Below are positions 23,268 through 33,882 of a stretch of DNA of 64,000 nt, piece by piece. Position 1 is the first letter of the stretch. Each line of letters opens with the position of its first letter. The notes under the pieces were generated by a model. The model searched no databases, was not told the DNA's origin, and worked only from the letters and a program-made list of their open reading frames with translations. Origin of the DNA: Saccoglossus kowalevskii (lineage: Eukaryota; Hemichordata; Enteropneusta; Harrimaniidae); NCBI RefSeq assembly GCF_000003605.2, contig NW_003134346.1, positions 181,980-245,979 on the forward strand. Reading direction: 5' to 3'. Both the position numbers and the translations under genes were made by a program.

Positions 23268-23345
23268 AAATTATTTCATTTAATTTCTTTGAATTGTTTT
23301 ACGCCTAGATATATGTGAATGAATTATAAATTTCTTGTAAGGCTA

Positions 23346-23351
23346 AATAAA
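23346..23351 (+). terminator. Poly(A) signal of PPP1R35
   Basis: AATAAA 79 bp after the TAG stop; it is the first such hexamer downstream and gives a short 3' UTR. Confidence 0.65.
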
Positions 23352-23359
23352 AATAGTGT

Positions 23360-23746
23360 ATTTCTGATATAAACCAAATCTAGCCTTGATTTAGCACAAT
23401 AGCTTAGCATATCTAGCGATAAAGTATGCATGCACTTCCTGTTTCTAGTTCAATCCTACTAAACCCATATTGCAATCTGTACATGTATGATTATGAATAT
23501 TTTATTAAAAAATACTCTCATATAGCAGTATTGGTAAACATCCTCAATCATATTGTGGTGATTAGTTTTCGTAAACAGTTCTGGTAAAAAAAAGGTCTCT
23601 GGGTCGATATGACGCTAACACTCACAGATTATTTGTGAACAAAATAAATATAAAATAAATGTAAAAAAAACAAAGGAATTCAAGGGCAGCAGTCGCCAAA
23701 GTGACTCAACTTGATTTTTTTAAATTTTATTTTGGCCCAAAATTCC
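23360..23746. other. No feature seen
   Basis: AT-rich intergenic DNA just after PPP1R35. Confidence 0.4.
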
Positions 23747-23887
23747 TGTTTCCGCAGGAATAGAGTCCCAAGCTATGATGACAACGCCAAAAACTCAAAT
23801 ACAAGGGTAAACACTTGTTTGTAAACAATGACACGCTATGGCCATGTGACGCATACGCAAGTGACAACTCCCCCGCTTTAATAGACA
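23747..23887 (+). mobile_element. Diverged second copy of the 16554-16721 element
   Basis: Matches the reverse complement of 16554-16721 in order: GGAATAGAGTCCCAAGC, then GACACGCTATGGCCAT, GTGACGCATACGCAAGTGAC and CTCCCCCGCTTTAATAG. Only one terminus is recognisable, so it is truncated or diverged at the other end. Confidence 0.6.
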
Positions 23888-24179
23888 ATTTTTATTTTAT
23901 AAGGCCTAATTCAATGCAACTATGAACTGAATCGTATAGACTGCAAGTATGATGGTGTTTGTTGTCCATGATTACGAGTTATTGAAATCGGACTGATTTT
24001 TAACATAGCAAAGTCAATGATGTTGCCATGACAGTCTACATGTTCCAAAACCAAAATGCAAGCAGTGTGAAATTTTTACTAATGTTTTACTTCTTTTTAC
24101 ACTCGAATGCCAAGTATAACTGTGCTGTAAATATTTTTTACTGTAAGAAATGTTCAAAATAGGTCATACACACCATTAA
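23888..24179. other. No feature seen
   Basis: AT-rich spacer before a short tandem repeat. Confidence 0.4.
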
Positions 24180-24254
24180 GGTCACACATCCTGGTACTTT
24201 CTGGGGTCACACATCCTGGTACTTTTTGGGGTTGCACATCCTGGAACTTTTTCA
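24180..24254. repeat. Three 25-bp tandem units
   Basis: GGTCACACATCCTGGTACTT followed by five bases, starting at 24180, 24205 and 24230. The first two units differ by one base; the third has several changes. A short, young minisatellite. Confidence 0.85.
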
Positions 24255-25049
24255 GAGCGTATGAATTATCAATGACAATTTTTTATTTTTTCATAAATTG
24301 CGAAAAAAACACAATAAAAACAGTTAAAAATTGACAATGTTAAAAATTTCTATAAAATATTGTAAATTATTGCTCATATTTGGTAACAAATCCTCCAGAA
24401 AGTATCGTTCAATAAACTGGTTAAGATTAAGTAATTGCATTTATGTATAAAGACAATAATTTGAATAATGAATGTATAGTTTGTTTTAAGACAGAAAAGA
24501 AAAACATCCATGGATAAATGAATGTAAAATATATGCTGAATAAACCTGAAATTAAAGTGTCATTCGTACCTTTGCGCTATTTTCGTTCGTAGACCTTAAA
24601 AGTACAATTTTTGTTAAAGGTCTGTGGTTCGATAATGCTGCCATGATGGTATGCATGTAAAATAATTTTTTCACACGTGACAGAATTCACCACCTCTACC
24701 TCTTGAAAGTAGAATTCTTTGTTCCTATTTGTATTGTTCTATTAGAAGCACATCTGTAACAGAAGCAAAAATTGTCTTTATAGTTTTCTCGTAAGTGAAA
24801 TGTGATTTCTATACACATCTTTGTAATTTACGTCATTTGTGTGTATACGCTTCTGACAGTGAATACAGTGCAAGTAGTGTAGTATTATGATTATTGGCTT
24901 CTGTGCGTTTAGAATTGTGAACCACTCCCAGGCAAAGACAAAAAGTTTTTACAAGAAAAAAAACAATCTTGGTTTCAAGCTTCAATATTTACAATTATCT
25001 TGTTCCAGAATTCATTTGACAATCTCATTCTCAGTTTACTAGATAGATT

Positions 25050-25063
25050 GCGCCCTCTGACGA
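25050..25063 (-). promoter_or_regulatory. CTCF-like site, weak
   Basis: GCGCCCTCTGACG on +, the reverse of CGTCAGAGGGCGC. The AGAGGGCGC core matches fully; the flank matches poorly. Confidence 0.25.
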
Positions 25064-25191
25064 ACATATGTGACATGTTTGTTAGTTGTGTGGTTTGCAA
25101 CTGATGCCATGGATTGGCCAAAGCTGGGCGACTTGGAGTGGGACTGGCTGTGTCGAAGCCATGTTTCAATACATATTGTGGAATTTTACAA

Positions 25192-25199
25192 TGACGTCA
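25192..25199. promoter_or_regulatory. Palindromic CRE TGACGTCA
   Basis: Full 8-bp CREB/ATF palindrome, with GGCCAATAAG about 20 bp to its right. CRE plus CCAAT spacing is promoter-like. Confidence 0.35.
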
Positions 25200-25920
25200 C
25201 TGCCGCACCGCACTGCACTGTGGCCAATAAGTGAATGCGCAATGAATACATCATACATCTAAATAATTTGATCTTGTTAAGGTCGTCAACTTGAACTTCA
25301 AAACTAAAACAAACTGAGTCACTGTGATTCTTCCTGTCTAAACACTATTCAATTGGCTCTAACCCAGATAAGTGCGCCCCTCATAGGAAAGGTATTCTGG
25401 AAGGCCTAAATTACGACATAAATAAAATCCCCATAATACAAGAGACATTTTTTTTTTATTAAACATAACCTTAAATCAAAAGAAATTTGTTACCATTTAA
25501 GCCTAAAATCTATCGATATTTGAAAAAAAAAAAACATGTTTTTTTTTTTCTGAACACTCATTGGAAAAAAAATAAAAAAAATACGGTTTGCTGCAACTAC
25601 TAAAAATTTAAAATTTAATTGGTCATTTCTCTCAAAAAATGAAAAATATAATGTTCAAACAAATAGACTGAATTTGTAGCAAAATATCAAGTTTTAAATA
25701 CCATTAAACCTGTATGTAAAGTGCAAAGACATGATATTAAATAAAAATAAGCAAATTTGGGTCATTGGGTAAATAGACATAATAAGAAAAGTGTTTAACT
25801 ACAGTGATTAATCTATGCTGTTTATGCTTTTGATATCAGTCGGGCAATAAATACTTGAATTGGAGGCAAATGATAGCAAGTAATTGCGCCCTCAGTGTTG
25901 ATATATTTTTCTCATCGTAG

Positions 25921-26005
25921 GTGATTGTCCGTACAGATATGCGTACTTTCTTGTAGATCATAGCGGAGATTTAACGGGAAAAGTATACTCGGGTATATCG
26001 TCAAA
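25921..26005 (+). CDS. Orphan candidate exon, unknown protein
   Basis: Open stretch of 85 nt between a TTTTTCTCATCGTAG acceptor and an AAA/GTGAGT donor. Entering in phase 1 it reads DCPYRYAYFLVDHSGDLTGK and on to VYSGISS, a balanced, protein-like composition in otherwise AT-rich DNA. No neighbouring exon could be chained to it and I recognise no family. It could be an exon of a gene with long introns, a decayed exon, or chance. Confidence 0.3.
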
Positions 26006-26530
26006 GTGAGTAATTTAAAAACAATGTACCCAGCAAAGCGCCAAAAATCTGTATGTGGAAAGTTTCCAATATCTTGTCTCATTCTGCTGTGATCTTCAAG
26101 TTGTCTTCTTGGTGCGTTTGAACAATTAATGTAATGGTCATTTGTAATATGAAATTTTTTTTTTTATAAAAAATGATATAATGTCAATGTAAATGCACAC
26201 CGATGAAACCTTAGTATACAGTATATGGAAGGTTTATACTGGAATTGATAATATTTCAATTCAAAGTGTTTATATTATTATCACGGATTATTTTTTAGAA
26301 TTGTCGCGCCTCTAGTGGCAGCAAAACGCTCCAGCTCGTACTTCGTGTATTACAGTCGTGTATAGCAAACGTTTGGCCCACCCACACTACGTGTTCAGTT
26401 TGCGTGTTTCAAAAGTGTTATAATTTTTATTATGACCACAATTCATTAAATTTCGGGTATGGAGGAAATGATAAAGTATTATTTCATAAAGTATAAATAG
26501 TATGACTCATAAAAATTGCTTAATATGTAT
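26006..26530. other. No gene supported
   Basis: AT-rich. Contains GCGCCTCTAGTGG at about 26306-26318, a one-base-short relative of the CTCF-like sites. Confidence 0.35.
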
Positions 26531-26635
26531 AGGTTACAAATGACACGCCCTTTATACATGATTTTGAAGTCACGAGCGCGGAGCGAGACTGACTTCAAAA
26601 CCATGATGTATAAAAGGCGTGTCATTTTATAACCG
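26531..26635. mobile_element. Hairpin MITE with ~42-bp arms
   Basis: Left arm 26531-26573 and right arm about 26591-26634 are inverted copies: TTACAAATGACACGCC, TTTATACATG and TTTTGAAGTCA pair with TGACTTCAAAA, ATGTATAAAA and GGCGTGTCATTTTATAA. The loop is short and GC-rich. No coding capacity. A typical foldback element. Confidence 0.7.
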
Positions 26636-26640
26636 GCTTC

Positions 26641-26831
26641 TAACATGGCTATGCGCCCTCCAATAATAAAATGTTGCATTAGATTAACCAATCATGTGTG
26701 TCCTTTTGACGATCTCCTGTCAATCAAGATCAGACAAACCCATGCTCTCACTAACTTCTCTCAATTTATACAGAGAATATAAATCGTGAATCCGTCGATC
26801 TGATTGGTGGAGGGCGAATAGCCATGGTAGA
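26641..26831. mobile_element. Second inverted-repeat element beside the hairpin
   Basis: TAACATGGCTATGCGCCCTCC (26641-26661) is inverted at 26808-26831 as GGAGGGCGAATAGCCATGGTA. The 27-bp arms differ at three or four positions. The interior has ACCAATCA and GATCTGATTGG, a further inner inverted pair. It abuts the hairpin element, so the two may be one nested insertion. Confidence 0.5.
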
Positions 26832-27219
26832 ATGTACGTCACAATTATCAGTACTCATAAAATAACTAATTGTAATTTGATCAAACAACAACAACAACAT
26901 ATAGTAAGAGTCAAAGAAATCTAATCTGCTGTTTTAATGGTAGTCATGACTACTACAGGATGGAAGTAATTCTATCAATACATTGATGACGTGACTTTTA
27001 ATTTGTGAACGTGACTTTCTTCCAATGATGACGTAATACCCTCAATGAGTGTTGCGTTAACGCGCAGTTCGGGGCAAGCACTGATTGGTTTAAAAGTTGT
27101 ATCGGCAGATACCATGACGTCACCGGTAGTCAGACCGGAAAACGAGGCTCGGCTTCAGTTCAGTCAGTTCCGTCAGCGGTCGTGCTTTTCATCATAGACT
27201 GAGGAGCAGAAGGTTAGAA
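26832..27219 (+). promoter_or_regulatory. Possible promoter region
   Basis: 27003-27219 is GC-richer than its flanks and contains GATGACGTAA, ATTGG (inverted CCAAT), TTTAAAAG, a full TGACGTCA (27115-27122) and then a CAGTTCAGTCAGTTCC stretch resembling initiators. The region before it is AT-rich with (CAA) repeats near 26886. No coding exon could be tied to it. Confidence 0.3.
27115..27122. promoter_or_regulatory. Palindromic CRE TGACGTCA
   Basis: Full CREB/ATF palindrome about 25-30 bp before a GC-rich, initiator-like stretch. Confidence 0.35.
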
Positions 27220-29448
27220 TCCAACCAAACTATTAGGCACAGTTGCGAAATAAATCTCGGACAATCTTTCCAGATTTCGCTTATCGAATTTTAAATAAAT
27301 AGGTCAGAAACTAGCCTTCTGTAATCTTACATTAGGTGTAAAACGTTGACTGTAACCAAGGCCTGAGTGCCGGTGGCCGTGACATAACTAGGAAATAGTA
27401 CCGTATTAAAATTTATGTGCGGCCGTAAATCACCAGTTCTAAATCGTCATTAGATGGAATTTTTATGGAGATTCTTAAGAGTTTAAAAGCATGCTATCTC
27501 TGGTATCTCATAGCTGTACGTCAGTCACGCTTTCTGGAACGAGACAAAAACAGGCTAAAACTGGCGTTATCGTGGAAATTGGTATGACGCTATGCGTATG
27601 TTTGATTTCAAATGGTATGAACTCAGTACGTCCCCAATAAATATGTAAACGACCTTACTTGTTATGAGCTGTTTAGATATGGTTGACAATTAATCGTATA
27701 CTGTGGACCGGAAAGAACTGAATCAAGTGGAGTATAAAAATCCTCCAAGAAAAGTGACAAAAGTTTACAACAACACCATTCAGAGAAAAAAACAGCTTAA
27801 AAATAAGTGAAGTAACAAAAATAATTTGCGTGATTGTTTCAACTATATTTTACGCCGACAGTTTCCAATGGTCAACGCCTGATACTGCTGCTGAAAAAAA
27901 ATCAGAACCGCAGCTAAAATTTTCCAGAATCCACCTTTTCTCAACTTACAAAATGCGCAAGTTTTTTTCTAAACGCAGAATGGTTCTCTAGAATTTCCAT
28001 ACTGGGAAATAGGAAATCTACTACTTTTTCTCGTCCGCGCCGTTTTGCCTTGAAACCCTTAACTGGGTCAAGTCTGCAATCAAATCTGGTGAGATATTGG
28101 ATTGTTGTCAACAGTTGACATGATGAATTTCGGAATCGCGTAGGTCTTCTTCTTTTCGCTATCGTCACCAACTAATTGTCCGTGTACGGGAAATTGTTGT
28201 TAATGGATCGAACTGTTTGGTAGATGTAATCCAGTCGTACCTGCGTAGCACAGAGCTGACATCGAGTGGACGGGCACTCATATGACGGCTGGTCTGGCCC
28301 CTGTGTTTTATCAAATGGAAGCAAGTACACAAGCAGAAACATTCAGCGTCAGATATCAATAATTTGCTGGTTTCTAGTGCGCATGGTATACGATCAGTAA
28401 CTTGTACGCTCGTTTGGAGTTTGCACAAGATTAAGCTCATGCAACTTAATCGCGGAATTTTACAGAATTTTAGATTAATAAAAAGATGAATGTAATTGTA
28501 AACTTAAGGTAGTGGTGTTTTTTTCTCTCCTATTTTATTCCTTAGTTCTCTGCTGGCAAACAAGATTGAATAAGTGGCGGTCTTTGTGACGTATCTGGAC
28601 AACAAAATACCACGTGTCACAAGTCTCATATTTTTGTGAATGGAAATTTTCGACATTTTTTATAACGAAAACCAAATCGGAATGCGGGACATGAAGGCTA
28701 AAAAAATGCCTTATCAAATTATAAACTGTTCGTAACCTAGTTCTACCGCACAGTCCATTATTAACCACAGGAACGCAGCTACCACACGCGATGGGCAAAT
28801 TACCACTGCTCCTAAACTAGTATATTGCAAGATCATTCCTAAGCGATAGGAACCAAATGTGATCGCTACACGTATGTCTCTGGATAATCATGATTTTAAG
28901 CTTGATTTGAGACAATCAGAATTGATTATAGTCACAATTGAATATTTTATAAAAGGCTCCCCTGTTATGTGTATTACTGAGACATATAATTAGTTCAATC
29001 AAGTAAAATAACGCTGAAATACGAGGCGATGTCTACAATGCTTTATTATTGCCTGGACTACGACGGGTTCAACAATGAAGCAGACTAGTAGTTAGCTTTA
29101 TCATCATCCCAACATAAAACATCTTTCCAGGGTGAAAGTAGAAAAAATATATTATTACCGAGTCCTTCATATGAGCCCAATAAAATTATCGTCGTCATAG
29201 TTTTAGTACGTGTGTTTAAACCCTTCGTTTTGCAATGATGAGATAAACAAGTCGGACCGCTGAGCTAAAAATAAGCATGGGTTCGTAACAAATCAGCGTG
29301 GTATTAGATACAAGCTCAGTTACGTTTACGGGCAGTGTACGCCTCGCCTCGTACTCATCGAATCAAAACTGACATCAATATAATTCCTACTAAACAAACC
29401 GTGAAGAATTATTGGTAATTCGATAACTTTGGAAAAGGTTTGTTTTTT
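27220..29448. other. No gene supported
   Basis: Mixed composition. Several minus-strand open frames (27941-28171, 28165-28440, 28535-28798) overlap each other in different phases, lack similarity and have no splice logic, so I read them as chance. Confidence 0.35.
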
Positions 29449-29595
29449 ATGATCGTCCGCGTGACTGTATTTTTTCTGTTTGTGTCGAATTCAGTCTCCT
29501 GTGTCAATAAGGATATTCACACAGTTGGCTGCGGACCGCGTTTATCTGCTGGAAGCAAGGTTATATTACACCACGGTCGCTGTAGGAGTTTGTGA
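29449..29595 (+). CDS. Possible small secreted peptide (48 residues)
   Basis: ATG at 29449 opens a 48-codon frame with a signal-peptide-like start (MIVRVTVFFLFV, then SNSVSC) and two further cysteines in a short tail, ending TGA. It shares DNA with the exon candidate 29495-29637 in another frame, so only one of the two is likely real. No family recognised. Confidence 0.2.
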   Translation: MIVRVTVFFLFVSNSVSCVNKDIHTVGCGPRLSAGSKVILHHGRCRSL

Positions 29596-29637
29596 CAATA
29601 CAAGGGACGGTGATCGAGACATAGCCCAGAATCTAAG
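29495..29637 (+). CDS. Orphan candidate exon, unknown protein
   Basis: A pyrimidine-rich stretch ending GAATTCAG is followed by 143 open nucleotides in phase 0, ending CTAAG/GTAAGA, a strong donor. The translation (SPVSIRIFTQLAADRVYLLE, then ARLYYTTVAVGVCDN and TRDGDRDIAQNLR) is protein-like and the stretch is visibly GC-richer than its flanks. A second acceptor at 29525 is possible. No exon to pair with it was found, and no family is recognised. Confidence 0.35.
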
Positions 29638-30997
29638 GTAAGAATTTATTATATGAATTCCCGGTAACCCCGGGGAATATTTTAAAGAACAAACATGTGC
29701 CAATCTGTGCAAGTCGCGGTAGAATTGGGAAATGTGAAGTGGTGTGTGGGATAACGAACACACGATTTCACCATATCCACGCAAAGGCGTCATTCGGTTG
29801 TACTGCTTGGTATAGAGGCATGTTCATTACACTATTATAATACTATCATTTACTGCACAGCAAAGTGTAGAACTATGCTGTTTCATCATACGTCACTTCA
29901 AACCTTTGTGTTTGATGTTGCATCATTCCTCCGTTTGACAATTTGCGAGACATCTAAGTTGCGGTTTACACATTAATTTACTGTAGTAATATTTTATGAC
30001 ATTGCGGTTATTCAGTCTTTTCGCCATTACACTTCACTGCACCGATTGAATGCAGATCACGTGATTCGGCTGACAAGCACGTCTGATAAAAAACTCTAAC
30101 ATCTGTAATGTTCTGGCCAACTTTATTTGCTAAAATCGATGCATGCGCGAAGTTTATTTATCGTAAATTAATTTTTATTCGAAAAGTATTAGCAATCTGT
30201 GATGCTTACATTTGAAACTAATGTGACTGTTCACCATAGATCTTTCTATTCGTTTCAAATTCTGCCTGAGGCATACTCAGAACTGCACGTTATCGAGACA
30301 ACAGGGATAACCACGTCTCACAGCTTTACATTGCAGTTTGAGGTAGTTGGGGACGGCAATGCGATTCACGCGAGTTTTAACTAGCTCTTACAACCCATAA
30401 ATTAGACAACGCAATGGGGTTAACCAACCTTTATGTCAAACCAAATTGCATTACTAACATTCCACATTTTTAACTTGTTGACATAATGGGCGCTGAATTG
30501 ATTTGGTGCATAATATTATGCCAAAAAACTGAAATCCTTTTAACAAACAATCTTGGTTACCGCTATTAAAAATGTAGTAGACTTTTTTTCAGGAATTAAT
30601 ATTCACACCAATTATTTTCAATTGTGGTATAACCTGTAAACTGTCACAGAATCTTTCACGTTTCGATCAATCATACTGACATCCGGGCAATATGACGGAA
30701 CTACTTAGCGTCACGATACATGCTTGTTTACCTCGCTGATGACAGTTATTAGCCGTCTCGTTTATTTTTCCTGCCACCCCGAATGGCACTGTCATCGTAG
30801 AAAGAGATTGGTGTGGAATGTTTTCATTCCACGCGAAGTCGTTAGTATCGGACCGCCACGTGTTTCGCGTCTACTTTGATTTAGCCGTCGAGCATTAACA
30901 TCTTGTTGTTGTAATTTATATCGGTGGTTAGTTGACAACTGTTTATTTGATCTCTCACCCATGTCGATGTATAGTTCATTGTACTTTCCTGAATATA

Positions 30998-31035
30998 GCG
31001 CCCTCTAGCGACGGCGACGTCTGTGACGTAATTGG
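30998..31035 (-). promoter_or_regulatory. CTCF-like plus CRE-like composite module, copy A
   Basis: GCGCCCTCTAGCGACG is followed, with the second motif starting 25 bp from the first, by GTGACGTAATTGG. On the minus strand the first part reads CGCTAGAGGGCGC, 12 of 14 positions of the CTCF core. Same arrangement at 45398 and, inverted, at 45626. Confidence 0.5.
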
Positions 31036-32238
31036 GAAGGAAGACGACTCTCTATGGCATCAATGTAATTTTGGCCTGTGGTTGAATTCAGGAGAAAAAA
31101 TAATATAATAAAACAATCCCACTTTACTTTCAACGATCTTACGCCATAGAAGCGCTTCGTCGCAAGAGTTATATAATTGTAAGTTCGGTGTTAAGGGTTA
31201 ATTCAAGTTGCAAATAAATCAACAGAGTTGAGCCAACATTAATAATAACGGATTAGAGACGGCATTGTCACGCGATTGTTTCTCTCAAATTTGTGACGTT
31301 TTACCAGCACCGGCGATTAAACTTGAAAACTGAGTGTTACGAATGCATAGCGTTCGATTAGCTCTCGGTTTTACGGGACATGTCTTAACTTTTTAACATG
31401 TTTGTAATATTTAAAACCTCGAAATTAAAATTTTCGGTGAACATGTTTTGTGTTAGTAGTGTCTAATTGATATAACGTAATACAAATAAATTGATTGGCA
31501 GTACCGATGTTGTCTATTAAATATTCATTTGCCCGCCTTTCCATCGATTTGTACACGAGTATGGCAAGATTTAACTTCTTTCTTTGACGCAGGCTAATTC
31601 ATTTCATTTTCTTGAACACATTTCCGCAGATACCTCTTTTGGCTCTAAAACATAAGCGAATGGTAGCACCCTTTTGACTTACTGAAACAAAAATGGCATA
31701 AGCTTCGTAGCAACAAGCTACCTCATCAGAGGTAAGTCTGTAGTGAAAACGTCAGGCATGGATATGATACGTCCGGCACGTGTTTCGAATACTCGAAATC
31801 TGTGCAGTCTATCTGCCTCTGCAATGCCAAATAAAATAGCACAATAATGCATATGTGATAGTATAAATCTGTCAAAAATAGTTAAAATGTGGAATTTTGG
31901 TGTTCTTCTTAAAAAGGCTATTTTTTTCTAGTTGACATATTTTAGAAATTTGATAAAATGCGGAGTGTCCATGAAAACGATCCGCCAATGGTCACCACCA
32001 ATTACTACTTAGAACGATCAACTTGGCCAAACTTTTAACCAACTAACATAATATACCCTGGTTTCGCTATGTTGAGACTAGGTATATTTTTCTACAATTA
32101 TGATGAAAAATCCTCAATATCTGTATTTATGCGACGATAAGAGTGAACTCGTAACCAACACATCAAATAATGATCCTATCATTAGCAGTACTAGTAAATC
32201 CACCACAAAACACAACAATCATCATCGTGACCGTGACG

Positions 32239-32253
32239 GCGCCCCCTCGTCAC
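32239..32253 (-). promoter_or_regulatory. CTCF-like site
   Basis: GCGCCCCCTCGTCACG; the reverse strand has an AGGGGGCGC core, with a weaker flank. Confidence 0.3.
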
Positions 32254-33079
32254 GCTCTAGGCTATATACTTTGTATACTTTTTTAAATATAATTTATAGG
32301 TGCTAAATAATTATGTTTGTTTACAGTATAATACACGTTATTAAAGATGCAGTATTTTTTGTTGATGAATACAATAGATTATAATTTATCATGATCGATG
32401 TTCTTGTAGCAGGCAACTGAGTATTCGTTGTCTCTATAATACAAGTGCGCTGTTTTTGGTACGTACAATAAAATCACTGCACATGCGTATAAGTATTTTT
32501 CATTTAACTAATACTATGATGTTTATGATATATCGTAATCTAATTTGGTCCTCATCCTGCTGTATCAAACAACAATATTAGTAAAATTCAGATTTCCATC
32601 CATATTGTAATGTTAAAATAATGATTATGTTGTAACTCTGGAAACGTGTCTCAAAACGGCTCCCCTTTTGCGTAAATTTGTTTGAGAAAGAGGAGGTTTG
32701 TATTTCAAAGTTTAGCAGTAGCAGGGAACATATGACCCGTGCCAAACATTATGGTATATATTAAAGGCCGGTAGTCGTCGTGTCGCGTCCTGTTCGATAT
32801 GGGACTCATAGCGACGTATATAACGAGTGTAAAATACATTGTTTATTTACATGAAATTTGAACACGCGCTGCGCGAAGACCACCGCGCTTTAAGTATTAA
32901 ACTACCAACCACTCAAATTTACGCGTTTGTTCACCTCAGTATATTACCCCTCCTCATATTCTCGGCAGTGTCATAATGAAAACCCGACCTAATACATTCC
33001 AACATGTGTACGTTACGGATTGATACGGATATGGATAATCTTTTTCCAACTGCGTCACAAGATTTCCAGGTAGAATAGA

Positions 33080-33092
33080 GCGCCCTCTAAGG
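33080..33092 (-). promoter_or_regulatory. CTCF-like site
   Basis: GCGCCCTCTAAGG; on the reverse strand the core AGAGGGCGC is intact. It lies 170 bp before a CRE/TATA pair. Confidence 0.3.
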
Positions 33093-33248
33093 CCAAAACT
33101 AAAATCCTATTTTCAACTGTAATCGCTTGTACTAAATACCAGTACACAGTTACTTTCAACACCCTTTAATTTGATCGAAAAATCAGCTCCCTTGCAATCG
33201 GGATAATCACATTTGAGTAAAAAGCTACGGTGGGTGAGATCGCGGGAA

Positions 33249-33272
33249 TGACGTCAGAGATCTCTATATATA
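33249..33272 (+). promoter_or_regulatory. CRE plus TATA core-promoter candidate
   Basis: TGACGTCA (33249-33256) is followed 8 bp later by TATATATA (33265-33272) and then CAACTCAATCACTGAG, which could serve as initiator. This CRE-TATA order is the layout of many peptide-hormone genes. No convincing plus-strand coding exon follows. The minus-strand ORF 33283-33531 ends just downstream, which makes the two readings compete. Confidence 0.4.
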
Positions 33273-33282
33273 CACAACTCAA

Positions 33283-33531
33283 TCACTGAGCTGTGCAGTT
33301 ATGCAATTTCTCCGCGGTATCCGTACTTGGTCTGCACTGTGTAACGATCCCCGCAGATTTCTGAATACTCTGCCGTGTCATATTCCGTAACTGTTTATAA
33401 ATCTCATCATCGTCTTCCCACGTAACTATGCGACTTCTTGACCCCGATAGCCCCCGCTGGAATACATTTGATCCGCGAACAAGTAGCAAATTGAAAACGA
33501 GGAACATGTAAACTGTTCTTGAAGATATCAT
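33283..33531 (-). CDS. Candidate small secreted protein or peptide precursor (82 residues)
   Basis: A single open frame from ATG (33531) to TGA with a clear signal-peptide start: MISSRTVYMFLVFNLLL followed by VRGSN. The mature 60 residues include an acidic patch (WEDDDE), two N-glycosylation sequons (NMT, NCT), two cysteines and no dibasic cleavage site. The stretch is GC-richer than the surrounding DNA. A TTAAATA lies about 25-35 bp before the ATG on this strand. It might be a complete intronless gene, or the first exon of a receptor or hormone gene. No family recognised. Confidence 0.4.
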   Translation of the reverse strand: MISSRTVYMFLVFNLLLVRGSNVFQRGLSGSRSRIVTWEDDDEIYKQLRNMTRQSIQKSAGIVTQCRPSTDTAEKLHNCTAQ

Positions 33532-33672
33532 AATGACGTTACGTACAGGTCGTTATTTAAGCCCACGGTGGGCAGATCGGAATTTTCAGGAGAAAACTGG
33601 TTTTCTTTGTTTACTGGGTAGAGTGTATTTTTTAGAGAGGCGTATAGTTTCTTGTTTCGTCTCTGCAAATTA

Positions 33673-33880
33673 CTGTAAAATACTTTATTTTAGCTGGAAA
33701 TAATTTTCGCTGAAAAGACATTTCGGGTGTTTTGTATGGAATTTATTTTCACTGATTTTCGATGAGTCGAATGAAAAGTAAAGGGGAAAAGGTATATTTG
33801 CTTGATTTTATTTTCACTAAATCGTCCCTTCAGCGAAAACAATGAAAATTAATTCCAAGCAAAAATAAAGTATTTTACAG
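33673..33880. mobile_element. 208-bp MITE with TA duplication
   Basis: Flanked by TA on both sides (33671-33672, 33881-33882). The ends CTGTAAAATACTTTATTTT and AAATAAAGTATTTTACAG are exact inverted partners over the first 17 or so bases, with AGC..GGAA.TAATTTTC continuing the arms to about 45 bp. The first nine bases, CTGTAAAAT, equal the terminus of the 898-bp element at 21491, so both probably used the same mariner-like transposase. No coding capacity. Confidence 0.8.
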
Positions 33881-33882
33881 TA

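Larger units (their letters stand above)
24255..25920. other. No gene supported
   Basis: AT-rich with long A and T runs around 25450-25580. Near 25192-25199 there is a TGACGTCA next to a CCAAT (as ATTGG on -) oriented like a minus-strand promoter. A GC-richer frame below it (25169 to 24975) begins with Ser/Thr/Pro-rich residues but resembles nothing known. Confidence 0.35.
29638..33079. other. No gene supported
   Basis: Long stretch without a recognisable gene. A weak exon-like piece (about 31665-31727, before a GTAAGTC donor) is open but short. Contains CTCF-like and CRE-like sites listed separately. Confidence 0.35.

Noticed and set aside
27941-28798. Three consecutive minus-strand open frames
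   Set aside because: Different phases, no convincing joins between them and no recognisable domain; a weak RLDPVKG/RLDPIKG resemblance to a frame at 60951-61160 is too short to mean homology.
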